Notes under the pieces: model-generated
What the model saw: only the letters and a program-made list of their open reading frames with translations
Told to the model about the DNA's origin: nothing
Database searches by the model: none
Translations under genes and position numbers: made by a program
Shown: positions 55,012-63,269 of the stretch, one piece after another
Numbering within the stretch: the first letter of the stretch is position 1
Layout: each line of letters starts with the position of its first letter
Source of the DNA: Ruegeria marisrubri
GTDB taxonomy: Bacteria; Pseudomonadota; Alphaproteobacteria; Rhodobacterales; Rhodobacteraceae
Direction: 5' to 3'
DNA: 64,000 bases
NCBI RefSeq assembly: GCF_001507595.1
Contig: NZ_LQBQ01000012.1
Span: forward strand, 558,001 to 622,000

Positions 55012-56931
55012 TTACCCTTCCGGGTTGTACCAGATCGGAGAGGTATAGGCACGTTCCTGACCGACCAGAACCGCGTCTTCCGGGATTTCCGCGCCCAACC
55101 GCACCTTGTCATAAACCACCCAACGCGGCGTCGGGATTTCCAGGACGCGAGCGTAGTAGAAGGCGTTCTCGGCGGTGTCGAAGTCCGGGTCGGTCCAAAC
55201 CGTCATGAGCTCCGAGGCGCCGATGGTGTTGGTGTAATTCGCGGCCTCCAGATCGACCGTGTTGCCAACGGGCGGCAGCTTGCCGTCTGCGTCAGGCTCG
55301 CGTCCGTCGGACCAGGCGACGTCATAGACCTTTTCGTGCAGCTCGCCATCTGCATCCATCCAGCCCTTGACGATCTGGATGCGATCGAGATTGGCCCCGA
55401 TCGGGTCGCGCAGCGCATAGACCATGAAGGTCGGCGCATCCGAGGCAGCCGGCCGCAGATCGCCGCCCATGGGAACGCCCTTTTCGTAACCGGCAAAGGC
55501 GGGCGACCGAGAGCGCAGGTCGTTTTCGTCGAATTCCCAGCCGCCAAAGAACCGCACGGTGATGCGCGGGCCGGTCGTGGCATAGACCTCGCGCCGCACC
55601 ATCGCGTCCCACAAGGCCTCGCGCGTGTTTTCGGTGGCCCAGATACCGGTATAGCCTGAGGCCACGAGAGACCAGCCGGGGAAAATCCCGTTTTCAGATT
55701 CGGCAAACGGATGTTTCGCGCGTGTCAGCGATGGCTCGGCCGAGGCGGCCTTGCCCCAGTAGTTGTCGCTGTCGGCGGTCGCCAGAGACGTGTGGCTGTC
55801 GGTGGCGCCCGAGAAACCGAACTTGTAAGGATTCACGCCGAGTTTCTTTTGCAGCATGAAACCTTGCTTAAGCGCCTCGCGGGCGTATTCACCCTTGAGC
55901 ATGTCGTCGGTTTTGGCTTCGCTGAGGTCGAGGTTCCCCGCGTCCCAGGTTTCGTAATCGGCAAATTCGTCGTCGGGGCTGAGAACCGGGTGCGTTTCTC
56001 CGTCGCCCTTGATCTGGGTGATCTCGTACAGGGGCTCCCAACGCGCGCGCAGCTTGACATAGTTCTCGTCCACCTTGCCGCCGTGGTAGGTATCCTCGGT
56101 TGGGAACATCCAGCCATTGGACAGGTTGCCGTTGTGCGAAAGTGCAAATGCCTTGCCGCCGGTGCGCTGCTCATATTCTTCGAGATAGGAATATAGATCG
56201 AGCGGATCCGTCGAACCCACCGGGGCCAGCGTCACCATCGGCACCACCTGCAGCGCCCGGTCGGCGTCGTCCCGGAACACCACGTTTCGGTGCAGGTTGA
56301 ACCCCTTGGGAACCGAGGTCCATTCGAAGCCGATGAAAGCGGTGAAGCGACCGGGCTCGTTGTAACGTTCCGCGGCATCTACCGTGGCCTCCCAGACCGT
56401 CGAATAGACCGAAGATCCGGGGCTGTAATCGGTGACCAGCTTTTCGGGCAGGGTGCCCTGCGAAAACTGACTGATCAGTTCCAGCGCGGCATTCGAGGCA
56501 TCCTCTCCGCCCTTCTGCAACGCGTCGTACCAAGCCTGGCCTTGCGGATCCTCCAGGATGTTCGGTGCGCCTTTTCTAAGGTCGGGCGCAAATCCCATCA
56601 TGTCCGAATGGTCCGTCAGCACCAGCCAGTCCAACGGGCGGGCCAGCTTGACCGGCAGGCCGGTGGCCGATGTCACCTGCTCTCCGCGCGCGAATTGATA
56701 GGCCTCGTCCAGACCCAGCGTGTTGCCGAACAGTCCGGCATCCGGCGAGTTGGCCGTATGCAGGTGGGTGTCACCCCAAAAGACATGGGTGGGAAAGGCG
56801 CGATCGGCATAGGGCGAATAGGTCTTGCCGGGGTAAAGGCCCTCCAGCGATTCCTTCGATGGCTTGAATTGAGCCGTGGCCGGCGCTGCAAGAGCGACGG
56901 CAACCGCAAAAATACTGACGGTTCGTAGCAT
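55012..56931 (-). CDS. DUF3604 exported protein
   Basis: This 639-residue protein matches DUF3604. A signal peptide covers about 1-20 (VALAAPATA). Metal-type motifs near the N-terminus, [11 protein letters not shown] (residues 52-62) and [10 protein letters not shown] (about 105-114), are like those of PHP phosphoesterases, and further His/Asp residues occur in [12 protein letters not shown] and FIGFEWTS. A periplasmic metal-dependent hydrolase is plausible, but the substrate is unknown. It is read with the M48 gene downstream, and the VWA gene lies upstream on the same strand with 131 bases between. Confidence 0.85.
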   Translation of the reverse strand: MLRTVSIFAVAVALAAPATAQFKPSKESLEGLYPGKTYSPYADRAFPTHVFWGDTHLHTANSPDAGLFGNTLGLDEAYQFARGEQVTSATGLPVKLARPLDWLVLTDHSDMMGFAPDLRKGAPNILEDPQGQAWYDALQKGGEDASNAALELISQFSQGTLPEKLVTDYSPGSSVYSTVWEATVDAAERYNEPGRFTAFIGFEWTSVPKGFNLHRNVVFRDDADRALQVVPMVTLAPVGSTDPLDLYSYLEEYEQRTGGKAFALSHNGNLSNGWMFPTEDTYHGGKVDENYVKLRARWEPLYEITQIKGDGETHPVLSPDDEFADYETWDAGNLDLSEAKTDDMLKGEYAREALKQGFMLQKKLGVNPYKFGFSGATDSHTSLATADSDNYWGKAASAEPSLTRAKHPFAESENGIFPGWSLVASGYTGIWATENTREALWDAMVRREVYATTGPRITVRFFGGWEFDENDLRSRSPAFAGYEKGVPMGGDLRPAASDAPTFMVYALRDPIGANLDRIQIVKGWMDADGELHEKVYDVAWSDGREPDADGKLPPVGNTVDLEAANYTNTIGASELMTVWTDPDFDTAENAFYYARVLEIPTPRWVVYDKVRLGAEIPEDAVLVGQERAYTSPIWYNPEG

Positions 56932-57062
56932 TGGAGAAACCTCTTTGAAATGGGCTTGGAAAAATTCTGAAAGAAAACTAACCGAGAAGCCCGTTTTTCG
57001 AAAGGTTTAATAAAAGGTTTTATCAAGTCACATCTGTTGTCGGAGTTTGGGGAGCTCGCGTC

Positions 57063-58247
57063 TCAGCGCGTCAGGTGGCGCATGCCCTGTTCCAGGCCGG
57101 CCAGCGTCATGGGCACCATGGCGCCTTCGAAGATCTCGCGGATCATGCCGATGGAGTGGGTGTAGTCCCAGTATTTCTCGGGCACCGGGTTGATCCACAG
57201 GTTCGAAGTCCACTGCTCGCGGGCACGCTGCAGCCAGACCTGACCCGCCTCCGAGTTCCAATGCTCATTGGCCCCGCCTGGATAGGCGATCTCGTAGGGG
57301 CTCATCGAGGCGTCACCCACGAAGATGCACTTGTAGTCCGGGCCATAGGTGCGCAGCACTTCGTGGGTGGGGGTCTGTGCATCCCAGCGGCGGCGGTTGT
57401 CGCGCCAGACGCCTTCGTAAAGGCAGTTGTGGAAATAGTAGTATTCCAGGTGCTTGAACTCGGCCCGCGCGGCCGAGAACAACTCTTCGACCACTTTCAC
57501 ATGCGGGTCCATCGAGCCGCCGACGTCCAGAAACAGCAGCACCTTCACGGCGTTGTGCCGCTCGGGGCGGGTCTTGACGTCGAGATAGCCGTGCTCGGCC
57601 GTGGCGCGGATGGTGCCGTCGAGGTCCAGCTCTTCGGCGGCGCCCTCGCGCGCCCAGCGGCGCAGGCGTTTCAGCGCGACCTTGATGTTGCGCGTGCCCA
57701 GCTCGACCGTGTCGTCGAGATTGCGGAATTCGCGCTTGTCCCAGACCTTGACCGCGCGCCGGTGGCGGCTTTCCTTCTGGCCGATGCGCACGCCCTCGGG
57801 GTTGTAGCCATAGGCGCCGAAGGGCGAGGTGCCCGCCGTGCCGATCCATTTGTTGCCGCCCTGGTGGCGGCCCTGCTGTTCCTTGAGCCGCTCGCGCAGC
57901 GTCTCCATCAGCTTGTCAAAGCCGCCAAGCGCCTCGATCTCGGCCTTTTCCTCGTCCGAGAGGTGTTTCTCGGCCATCTTGGCCAGCCATTCGGCGGGAA
58001 TGTCCACGGCTTCGAGCACCTGCTCGAAACTGATTTCCTCAAGCCCCTCGAAGCTGGCGGCAAAGGCGCGGTCGAACTTGTCGATGTTGCGCTCGTCCTT
58101 CACCATCGACACGCGGGCGAGATAGTAGAACGCCTCGATGTCATAGGTGGCAAGGCCCCGCTTCATCCCCTCGAGAAAGGTCAGGTATTCCCGCAGCGAA
58201 ACGGGAACGCCGGCTTTTCTGAGGTTTTCGAAGAAGGGCAGAAACAT
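57063..58247 (-). CDS. VWA domain protein (CoxE-like), partner of MoxR
   Basis: This 394-residue protein has a helical N-terminal region and a C-terminal von Willebrand A domain at about 232-385 with a MIDAS site DVGGSMD (Asp241, Ser245) and a later acid DASMS near residue 313. CoxE-like VWA proteins team with MoxR AAA+ ATPases as metal-centre or complex-assembly chaperones. The MoxR gene lies in the same strand cluster, separated by a GNAT, a DUF2927 lipoprotein and a 55-residue membrane protein. The start is 4 bases past the small gene's stop, so the two are likely coupled. Confidence 0.9.
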   Translation of the reverse strand: MFLPFFENLRKAGVPVSLREYLTFLEGMKRGLATYDIEAFYYLARVSMVKDERNIDKFDRAFAASFEGLEEISFEQVLEAVDIPAEWLAKMAEKHLSDEEKAEIEALGGFDKLMETLRERLKEQQGRHQGGNKWIGTAGTSPFGAYGYNPEGVRIGQKESRHRRAVKVWDKREFRNLDDTVELGTRNIKVALKRLRRWAREGAAEELDLDGTIRATAEHGYLDVKTRPERHNAVKVLLFLDVGGSMDPHVKVVEELFSAARAEFKHLEYYYFHNCLYEGVWRDNRRRWDAQTPTHEVLRTYGPDYKCIFVGDASMSPYEIAYPGGANEHWNSEAGQVWLQRAREQWTSNLWINPVPEKYWDYTHSIGMIREIFEGAMVPMTLAGLEQGMRHLTR

Positions 58248-58251
58248 GCGA

Positions 58252-58419
58252 TCAGACCAATACCCGGTGGACTATCAAGGTTGCTATCATCCCCAGCAAC
58301 CCGAAGGCAATCGCGTATCCCGCCGCGTATTGCGCGATATCGGCCTTGCTGCCATTGCGTTTCCGGGCCGTCAGGCCGCCCACCACCGCGCCGATCAGGG
58401 CCATCACCAGCACTATCAT
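58252..58419 (-). CDS. 55-residue membrane protein in the MoxR-VWA cluster
   Basis: This short gene fits exactly between two neighbours, 6 bases after the DUF2927 gene and 4 bases before the VWA gene. The product starts MIVLVMALIGAVVGG and has two hydrophobic helices (about 1-16 and 31-51) joined by a basic loop, TARKRNGSKADI. It is too small and plain for family recognition. The tight spacing on both sides and a normal two-helix pattern support it as a true gene. A role as a membrane anchor for the cluster is inference. Confidence 0.75.
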   Translation of the reverse strand: MIVLVMALIGAVVGGLTARKRNGSKADIAQYAAGYAIAFGLLGMIATLIVHRVLV

Positions 58420-58425
58420 ATGTTC

Positions 58426-59793
58426 TTATCCGCTCGTTCTGTTGCGGGGGTTCAACAGCGCGATGTCCTGCATCACCGAGCGAACCGCCCAATCCGAGCC
58501 GAAGCCGTAGCGCGCCCATCCAAGGCTGTCCAGCCTGACGGCGCGTGCCTGGTCGGGTTTGCCGACAAGCTCCAGCGCCTCGGCCTTGAGCATCATCAGG
58601 GTCGCGAGCATGGCGGCGTTTTCGGCGCGGGCCATCACGTCAAGGTTGGGGTTGATCTGGCGCAGCGCCTCGGTCCCGTTGCCCAGCGCCACCGCGTAGG
58701 CGGCCGTCTGGGTCGCGATGTAGGCGCGATGGAGGTCGGTCGCCGGTGTCTGGGCGAGGAAATGCAAGGCGGTCGCGTAGTGTTGTTGGGCCAGTTCCGG
58801 ATCGTCCAACTGCACCATCCGTCCGAGTATGTAGTGCGGGAAGGCGCGCCGGTGATCGGTCCAGCCGGATCGCGCTGCGATGCTGGCGGCCCGGTTTGCG
58901 GCCCTGTGACGCTGCGCGGTGCCTGCGCCGGGTCCCAGCGCCGTCTGCACCGCATCGACCCAACTGCGCGGGGTTTCAGAGTAAGGGACGGCGGCGATCC
59001 GCTCTCCTCGCGGGTTCAACCGGCGCAGGATCGCGGGCAGGGCGGCGGCAACCTGTGGCCGGGTCATGCCGCTGTGCAGTTCCGGGGCGTATGTGGCCCG
59101 CAGCACCAGCATGTCGAAGCCGGTCAGAACCGTATGGACGTTGTCGTCGTTGAAGACCGAATCCGGCAGGCGGTAGAGGTCGTTCAAAGGCCCGAGCGCC
59201 TGAGCCACCTCTTCGTGCAGGCAGTCCCGGATCTCTTGCGGGCTGACGTCATTGGGTACGAAAATTCCCAGACGTTCCCGGCTGGTCAGCAGCGACCAGT
59301 TGCTTTTCTGCTTGCGCCGGTCCCGGCGGAATTCGGCAAGGCTGGATGCGTTGGGGACGACGAAACATGCGGCGTGCGGCAGCACCCGCCGGATCTGATC
59401 GCGGCTGACCGCCTCGATGGTGATGTTCGCGGCACCGCCCTTGACCTGGCGGATGTCGATCCTGGCCTCGCGCCGCAGCCGTTCCAGCAGCCGCTTCAGA
59501 TCGGCCTTCATCGTCGGTGGCGGCGACCCGGTCAGGCGCACGGTGACAGGCGTTTCGAACCGGGTGAAGACGGGCAGTTCACGGCCGCTTTCCAGCTCGA
59601 AATGGAGCGACAGAAAATCGGCGGCGATGTTGGCGTTGGATCGAACCGGAGGCGTGGGGCGCGGTGCGGTAAACCGCTTCATCGGCGGCAAGGTGCTGTC
59701 GGAATACTGCGCGCGCGTCGGTGTGTCGATTGCCTGCGTGGTGCTGCAACCCGCCAGGACCAGGGCCAGTATGATCGCGCCGCGCCGGATCAT
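58426..59793 (-). CDS. DUF2927 lipoprotein
   Basis: This 455-residue protein has a lipoprotein signal LVLAGC with the lipidated Cys at 16, so it should be attached to a membrane facing the periplasm. It matches DUF2927, an alphaproteobacterial family. A DCLHEEVAQALGPLND block near residues 190-205 looks like a zinc-type HExxxQ motif but is not a proven metal site. The C-terminal 150 residues are helical and TPR-like (HYATALHFLAQ...). The gene overlaps the GNAT stop by 4 bases. Confidence 0.82.
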   Translation of the reverse strand: MIRRGAIILALVLAGCSTTQAIDTPTRAQYSDSTLPPMKRFTAPRPTPPVRSNANIAADFLSLHFELESGRELPVFTRFETPVTVRLTGSPPPTMKADLKRLLERLRREARIDIRQVKGGAANITIEAVSRDQIRRVLPHAACFVVPNASSLAEFRRDRRKQKSNWSLLTSRERLGIFVPNDVSPQEIRDCLHEEVAQALGPLNDLYRLPDSVFNDDNVHTVLTGFDMLVLRATYAPELHSGMTRPQVAAALPAILRRLNPRGERIAAVPYSETPRSWVDAVQTALGPGAGTAQRHRAANRAASIAARSGWTDHRRAFPHYILGRMVQLDDPELAQQHYATALHFLAQTPATDLHRAYIATQTAAYAVALGNGTEALRQINPNLDVMARAENAAMLATLMMLKAEALELVGKPDQARAVRLDSLGWARYGFGSDWAVRSVMQDIALLNPRNRTSG

Positions 59794-60239
59794 GGGCGTT
59801 GATACCGGATGAACGGGGTGAGCTTGCCGACGCGGTCATAAAGCCGCCGCGCGGTCGCGTTGAACTCCTGCGTCAGCCAATAGACCGAGGGCGCGCCCTG
59901 CCGGTCCGCCTCGGCATAAACCGCTTCGATCAAGGCCCGTCCCACACCGGTACCCCGCGCCTCGGGGCGGGCATATAGATCCTGAAGGTAGCAGGTATTC
60001 TCGATCTTCCAGGCGTGACGGTGGAACAGGTAATGGGTCAGGCCCAGCAGGCGGCCCGACTGTTCCGCGACGAAGCACGAAAAATCCTGTGGATCATTAC
60101 CCAGAAGCCGTCCGTAGGTCGAATCATAGACCTCCTCCGGCACAGAGGTTTCATAGAATGCCAGATAGTCGCGCCACATCTCGGCCCATTCGGGCCGGTC
60201 CTCGGCGCGCAACTCACGGATCACGATTTTATCGCTCAT
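59790..60239 (-). CDS. GNAT family N-acetyltransferase
   Basis: This 149-residue protein has a full GNAT fold: RELRAEDRPEWAEMWRDY at the N-terminus, LGLTHYLFHR, the acetyl-CoA loop ARPEARGTGVGRALIEAV near residues 91-108 with the R-x2-G-x-G/A pattern, and the C-terminal TARRLYDRVG. Start ATG 60239 is used because the upstream frame is not family-like. The gene is coupled to the DUF2927 gene by a four-base overlap, and it follows MoxR by 137 bases. The acceptor is unknown. Confidence 0.9.
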   Translation of the reverse strand: MSDKIVIRELRAEDRPEWAEMWRDYLAFYETSVPEEVYDSTYGRLLGNDPQDFSCFVAEQSGRLLGLTHYLFHRHAWKIENTCYLQDLYARPEARGTGVGRALIEAVYAEADRQGAPSVYWLTQEFNATARRLYDRVGKLTPFIRYQRP

Positions 60240-60328
60240 GGGCGACAGCCTTGGCTGATGGCGGGTTGACCCGGTCTGCAGGCCGGGCGTCCGATCATGG
60301 TCGCATCCCGGCAGAGGCAAAGCAACCC

Positions 60329-60347
60329 GCCACCCGAAAAGGGTGGC
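60329..60347 (-). terminator. hairpin after the MoxR gene
   Basis: GCCACCC pairs with GGGTGGC around a five-base loop, about 30 bases past the MoxR stop. The T-run after it on the minus strand is weak, so it may only reduce read-through into the GNAT gene. Confidence 0.45.
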
Positions 60348-60376
60348 CGGGCAATGACTTCGCGGCGACAGTTCGC

Positions 60377-61222
60377 CTAACGTTTGGAACGTGCCATGAA
60401 GGCCAGCCGCTCGAACAGGTGCACGTCCTGCTCGTTTTTTAGCAGCGCGCCGTGCAGCTTGGGCAGGGCGTTGATGCCGTCGCGCTTGAGGTCCTCGGCG
60501 TCCAGATCCTCGGCCAGCAGCAGCTTGAGCCAGTCCAGCACCTCGGATGTCGAGGGCCTTTTCTTCAGCCCTTGCGTGTCGCGGATCTCGTAGAACTGGG
60601 TCAGGGCAGTGGTCAGCAGCGCCTCTTTGATGCCGGGGTGATGCACCTCGACGATGCGGCGCATGGTGGCCTCGTCCGGGAAGCGGATATAGTGGAAGAA
60701 GCACCGGCGCAGGAACGCGTCGGGCAGTTCCTTTTCGTTGTTCGAGGTGATGATTACGATAGGGCGGTGCCTGGCCCGGATCGTCTCGCCGGTTTCGTAA
60801 ACGTGGAACTCCATCTTGTCGAGTTCCTGCAGCAGGTCGTTGGGGAACTCGATATCGGCCTTGTCGATCTCGTCGATCAGCAGCACGACCTTTTCGTCCG
60901 CCTCGAAGGCCTGCCACAGCTTGCCTTTCTTGATGTAGTTGCGCACGTCATGCACGCGCTCGTCGCCCAGCTGGCTGTCGCGCAGGCGGCTGACGGCATC
61001 ATATTCATAAAGGCCCTGCTGCGCGCGGGTGGTGGACTTGATGTTCCACTCGATCATCTTCAGGCCCAACGCGGCGGCGACCTGTTTTGCCAGCTCGGTC
61101 TTGCCGGTTCCGGGCTCGCCCTTGACCAGAAGCGGCCGTTCCAGCGTCACGGCGGCATTCACCGCGATGGTCAGATCGTCGGTCGCCACATATTCGGCGG
61201 TCCCTTGGAAACGTGCGGTCAT
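60377..61222 (-). CDS. MoxR-type AAA+ ATPase
   Basis: This 281-residue ATPase has Walker A GEPGTGKT at 35-42, Walker B LLIDEID near 114-120, and the MoxR sensor and arginine-finger region (TSNNEKELPDAFLRRCFFHY). MoxR proteins act with VWA-domain proteins as assembly or activation chaperones. Start ATG 61222 is chosen for the GAGGG site; the longer upstream frame is not family-like. It leads a same-strand cluster that ends with the VWA gene, which is the expected partner. Confidence 0.94.
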   Translation of the reverse strand: MTARFQGTAEYVATDDLTIAVNAAVTLERPLLVKGEPGTGKTELAKQVAAALGLKMIEWNIKSTTRAQQGLYEYDAVSRLRDSQLGDERVHDVRNYIKKGKLWQAFEADEKVVLLIDEIDKADIEFPNDLLQELDKMEFHVYETGETIRARHRPIVIITSNNEKELPDAFLRRCFFHYIRFPDEATMRRIVEVHHPGIKEALLTTALTQFYEIRDTQGLKKRPSTSEVLDWLKLLLAEDLDAEDLKRDGINALPKLHGALLKNEQDVHLFERLAFMARSKR

Positions 61223-61617
61223 GGTGCCCTCATCTGGTTCGCGCGTGATCAGGTCGTTGTCTGCGACGTTCGGGTTACAGAGAGGCGGCGATTTTGGCAA
61301 GGGAGGCCGCAGCGTCGCAACGGCCTGACATCACGGGATTTTGCGGGTCTTGTCCCCCGTGATTCGCGTTTCAACCCGGCGGGAGCCGGTGGAAATGCCT
61401 CAAAAATGCCTGCCAAATTGCACAGAAAAACAAGGTTTTGGTGGCACAAGTATCATAATTTAACCAGCTTTTTCCGATCCACCATTGTGACCCGGGGGCA
61501 CGGCGTTTGTGTAGTGACATTCCCCGTCTCGTCGGATAAATGCAGCGCAGAAGGGAGAGCCGAATGTCAGGTGAAAATACTGCGACCGACGTTATTGGCC
61601 GTGCTGAGGGAGCAAAA
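61223..61617. other. 395-base region between divergent MoxR and dksA genes
   Basis: There is no supported gene. An inverted pair ATCACGGG/CCCGTGAT (61330-61363, 18-base loop) lies near the middle. The dksA promoter should be in the AT-richer part near 61440-61470, but no box pair is convincing. Confidence 0.5.
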
Positions 61618-62040
61618 ATGAAACAGGAAGTTTTTCTGCCGGAGGATTACCGTCCGGCCGAAGATGAACCTTTCATGAATGACAGGCAACTCGAGTATTT
61701 CCGTCGCAAACTGATCAAGTGGAAGCAGGAACTGCTGGCGGGAAGCCGGGATACCATTGAAGGGTTGCAGGACAGCACCCGCAACATCCCCGATGTCGCG
61801 GACCGCGCCAGCGAGGAAACGGACCGGGCGCTGGAACTGCGCACTCGTGACCGCCAACGCAAGCTTGTCGCCAAGATCGACGCGGCGCTGCGTCGAATCG
61901 ACGAGGGTGAGTATGGCTATTGCGAGGTGACCGGGGATCCGATCTCGTTGAAGCGCCTGGATGCACGCCCGATCGCGACCATGACCCTGGAAGCGCAGGA
62001 ACGCCACGAGCGTCGCGAGAAGGTGCACCGCGACGATTGA
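61618..62040 (+). CDS. dksA: RNA polymerase-binding transcription factor DksA, one-cysteine form
   Basis: This 140-residue factor binds the RNA polymerase secondary channel and, with ppGpp, adjusts rRNA and amino-acid promoters. The coiled-coil tip DVADRASEETD (Asp62, Ala64) is conserved, and the C-terminal zinc region EYGYCEVTGDPISLKRLDARP keeps only one of the four cysteines (Cys102), as in the known Rhodobacter form that lacks bound zinc. ATG 61618 is chosen for the GAGGGAG site; earlier in-frame ATGs (61540, 61564) lack family sequence. It ends in a strong two-way terminator. Confidence 0.95.
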   Translation: MKQEVFLPEDYRPAEDEPFMNDRQLEYFRRKLIKWKQELLAGSRDTIEGLQDSTRNIPDVADRASEETDRALELRTRDRQRKLVAKIDAALRRIDEGEYGYCEVTGDPISLKRLDARPIATMTLEAQERHERREKVHRDD

Positions 62041-62060
62041 TCGCGAAGCACGAGCAAGAG

Positions 62061-62096
62061 AAAAAACGCCGGGGCCCTTCCGCCCCGGCGTTTTTT
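62061..62096. terminator. strong bidirectional terminator after dksA
   Basis: AAAAAACGCCGGGG and CCCCGGCGTTTTTT form a perfect 14-base stem around an eight-base loop, giving T-runs on both strands. It lies 20 bases past the dksA stop and directly before the FAD monooxygenase gene. Confidence 0.92.
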
Positions 62097-62111
62097 CGTT
62101 ATGCCGGTGGC

Positions 62112-63263
62112 ATGGATATCAGCGGTCGGAAATTCTGTGTCGTCGGGGCCGGTATCGGGGGGCTCTCTGCCGCCCTCGCGCTGCGCCAGCGCGGGGCCGA
62201 GGTTCAGGTGCTGGAACAGGCCCCGGAAATCGCCGAGGTGGGCGCCGGGCTCCAGATCAGCCAGAATGGTATCACCGTGCTGCGGGCACTCGGTGTCGTG
62301 GGCGAAGTGCCCGAGGCCGGGTTGCAATCCTTTGGCACGGTCCTGCGCGATTACCGCTCGGGTCGTGTGGTCAGTGTGCTTCCGGGACCGCAGGCCGGGC
62401 CGACCTATTACTACCACCGCGCGGATCTCATAGAACTGCTCCGGTCTGCCGCCCTGCGAGCAGGCGTTGAAGTCACTCTCAACCAAAAGGTCTCGGCCGT
62501 GCGGCGCTCGGCGGAGGGAGCGGTTGTCGAATTGGCGGACGGGGAAGATTTGTTCGCCGATTGCGTCATCGCCGCCGACGGCGGGCGCAGCGGATTGCGC
62601 CCCGCGCTGAACGGCGACGAGGCGCCAAAGTTCACCCATCAGGTTGCCTGGCGTGCGACGATTCCCTGGGGGCGCCGCGAGGACCAGTCGCGCGCAGCTT
62701 TGACCATGGGGCCGGGTCGGCATGTCGTCACATACCCGCTGCGCGACCACGCTCTGATGAATATCGTGGCGGTCGAAGAGCGATCGGACTGGCGCGAAGA
62801 GGGCTGGCGTTTGAAAGGCGACCCGGACGATTTGCGCGCCCGGTTTGCGGATTTCGGCGGTCCCGTGGCCGAGATTCTGTCGGACGTGCGGGAAACCCAT
62901 CTTTGGGCGCTGTTCTTGCGGCCCGTGGCGCAGAACTGGCAGAACGGGCGGGTTGCCCTGCTGGGTGACGCCGCGCATCCGACGCTTCCCTTCATGGCGC
63001 AAGGGGCGTGCCTCGCCTTGGAGGACGCGTGGTTGCTCGGGCGATCGTTCGAAGGCAAAGACAGCATCGCCCAGGCGTTGGCGGCCTATGAAAACGCCCG
63101 GCGCAACAGGGCCCGGCGCGTGGTCGCGGCAGCGGCGAGCAACGCGCGAAACTTTCATCTACATGGGCCGATGCGGCTGGCGGCGCAAATGGCCCTGTCA
63201 GTCATTGGGCCCCGGCTGGGCCGCCGCTACGAATGGATCTACAGCTACGACGCGACAGCCTGA
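62112..63263 (+). CDS. FAD-dependent monooxygenase (salicylate/3-hydroxybenzoate hydroxylase type)
   Basis: This 383-residue flavoprotein has the FAD dinucleotide-binding GAGIGG (12-17), the DG motif near residue 155 (CVIAADGGRSGLRP) and the GD motif GDAAHPTLPFMAQGA near 287-301. These define group A aromatic hydroxylases that use NAD(P)H and O2. The substrate is not readable. The start ATG 62112 is in frame after the dksA terminator, which leaves little room for a promoter, so the gene may have a promoter inside the terminator region or rely on read-through. It is convergent with xthA. Confidence 0.92.
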   Translation: MDISGRKFCVVGAGIGGLSAALALRQRGAEVQVLEQAPEIAEVGAGLQISQNGITVLRALGVVGEVPEAGLQSFGTVLRDYRSGRVVSVLPGPQAGPTYYYHRADLIELLRSAALRAGVEVTLNQKVSAVRRSAEGAVVELADGEDLFADCVIAADGGRSGLRPALNGDEAPKFTHQVAWRATIPWGRREDQSRAALTMGPGRHVVTYPLRDHALMNIVAVEERSDWREEGWRLKGDPDDLRARFADFGGPVAEILSDVRETHLWALFLRPVAQNWQNGRVALLGDAAHPTLPFMAQGACLALEDAWLLGRSFEGKDSIAQALAAYENARRNRARRVVAAAASNARNFHLHGPMRLAAQMALSVIGPRLGRRYEWIYSYDATA

Positions 63264-63269
63264 CAAGGA

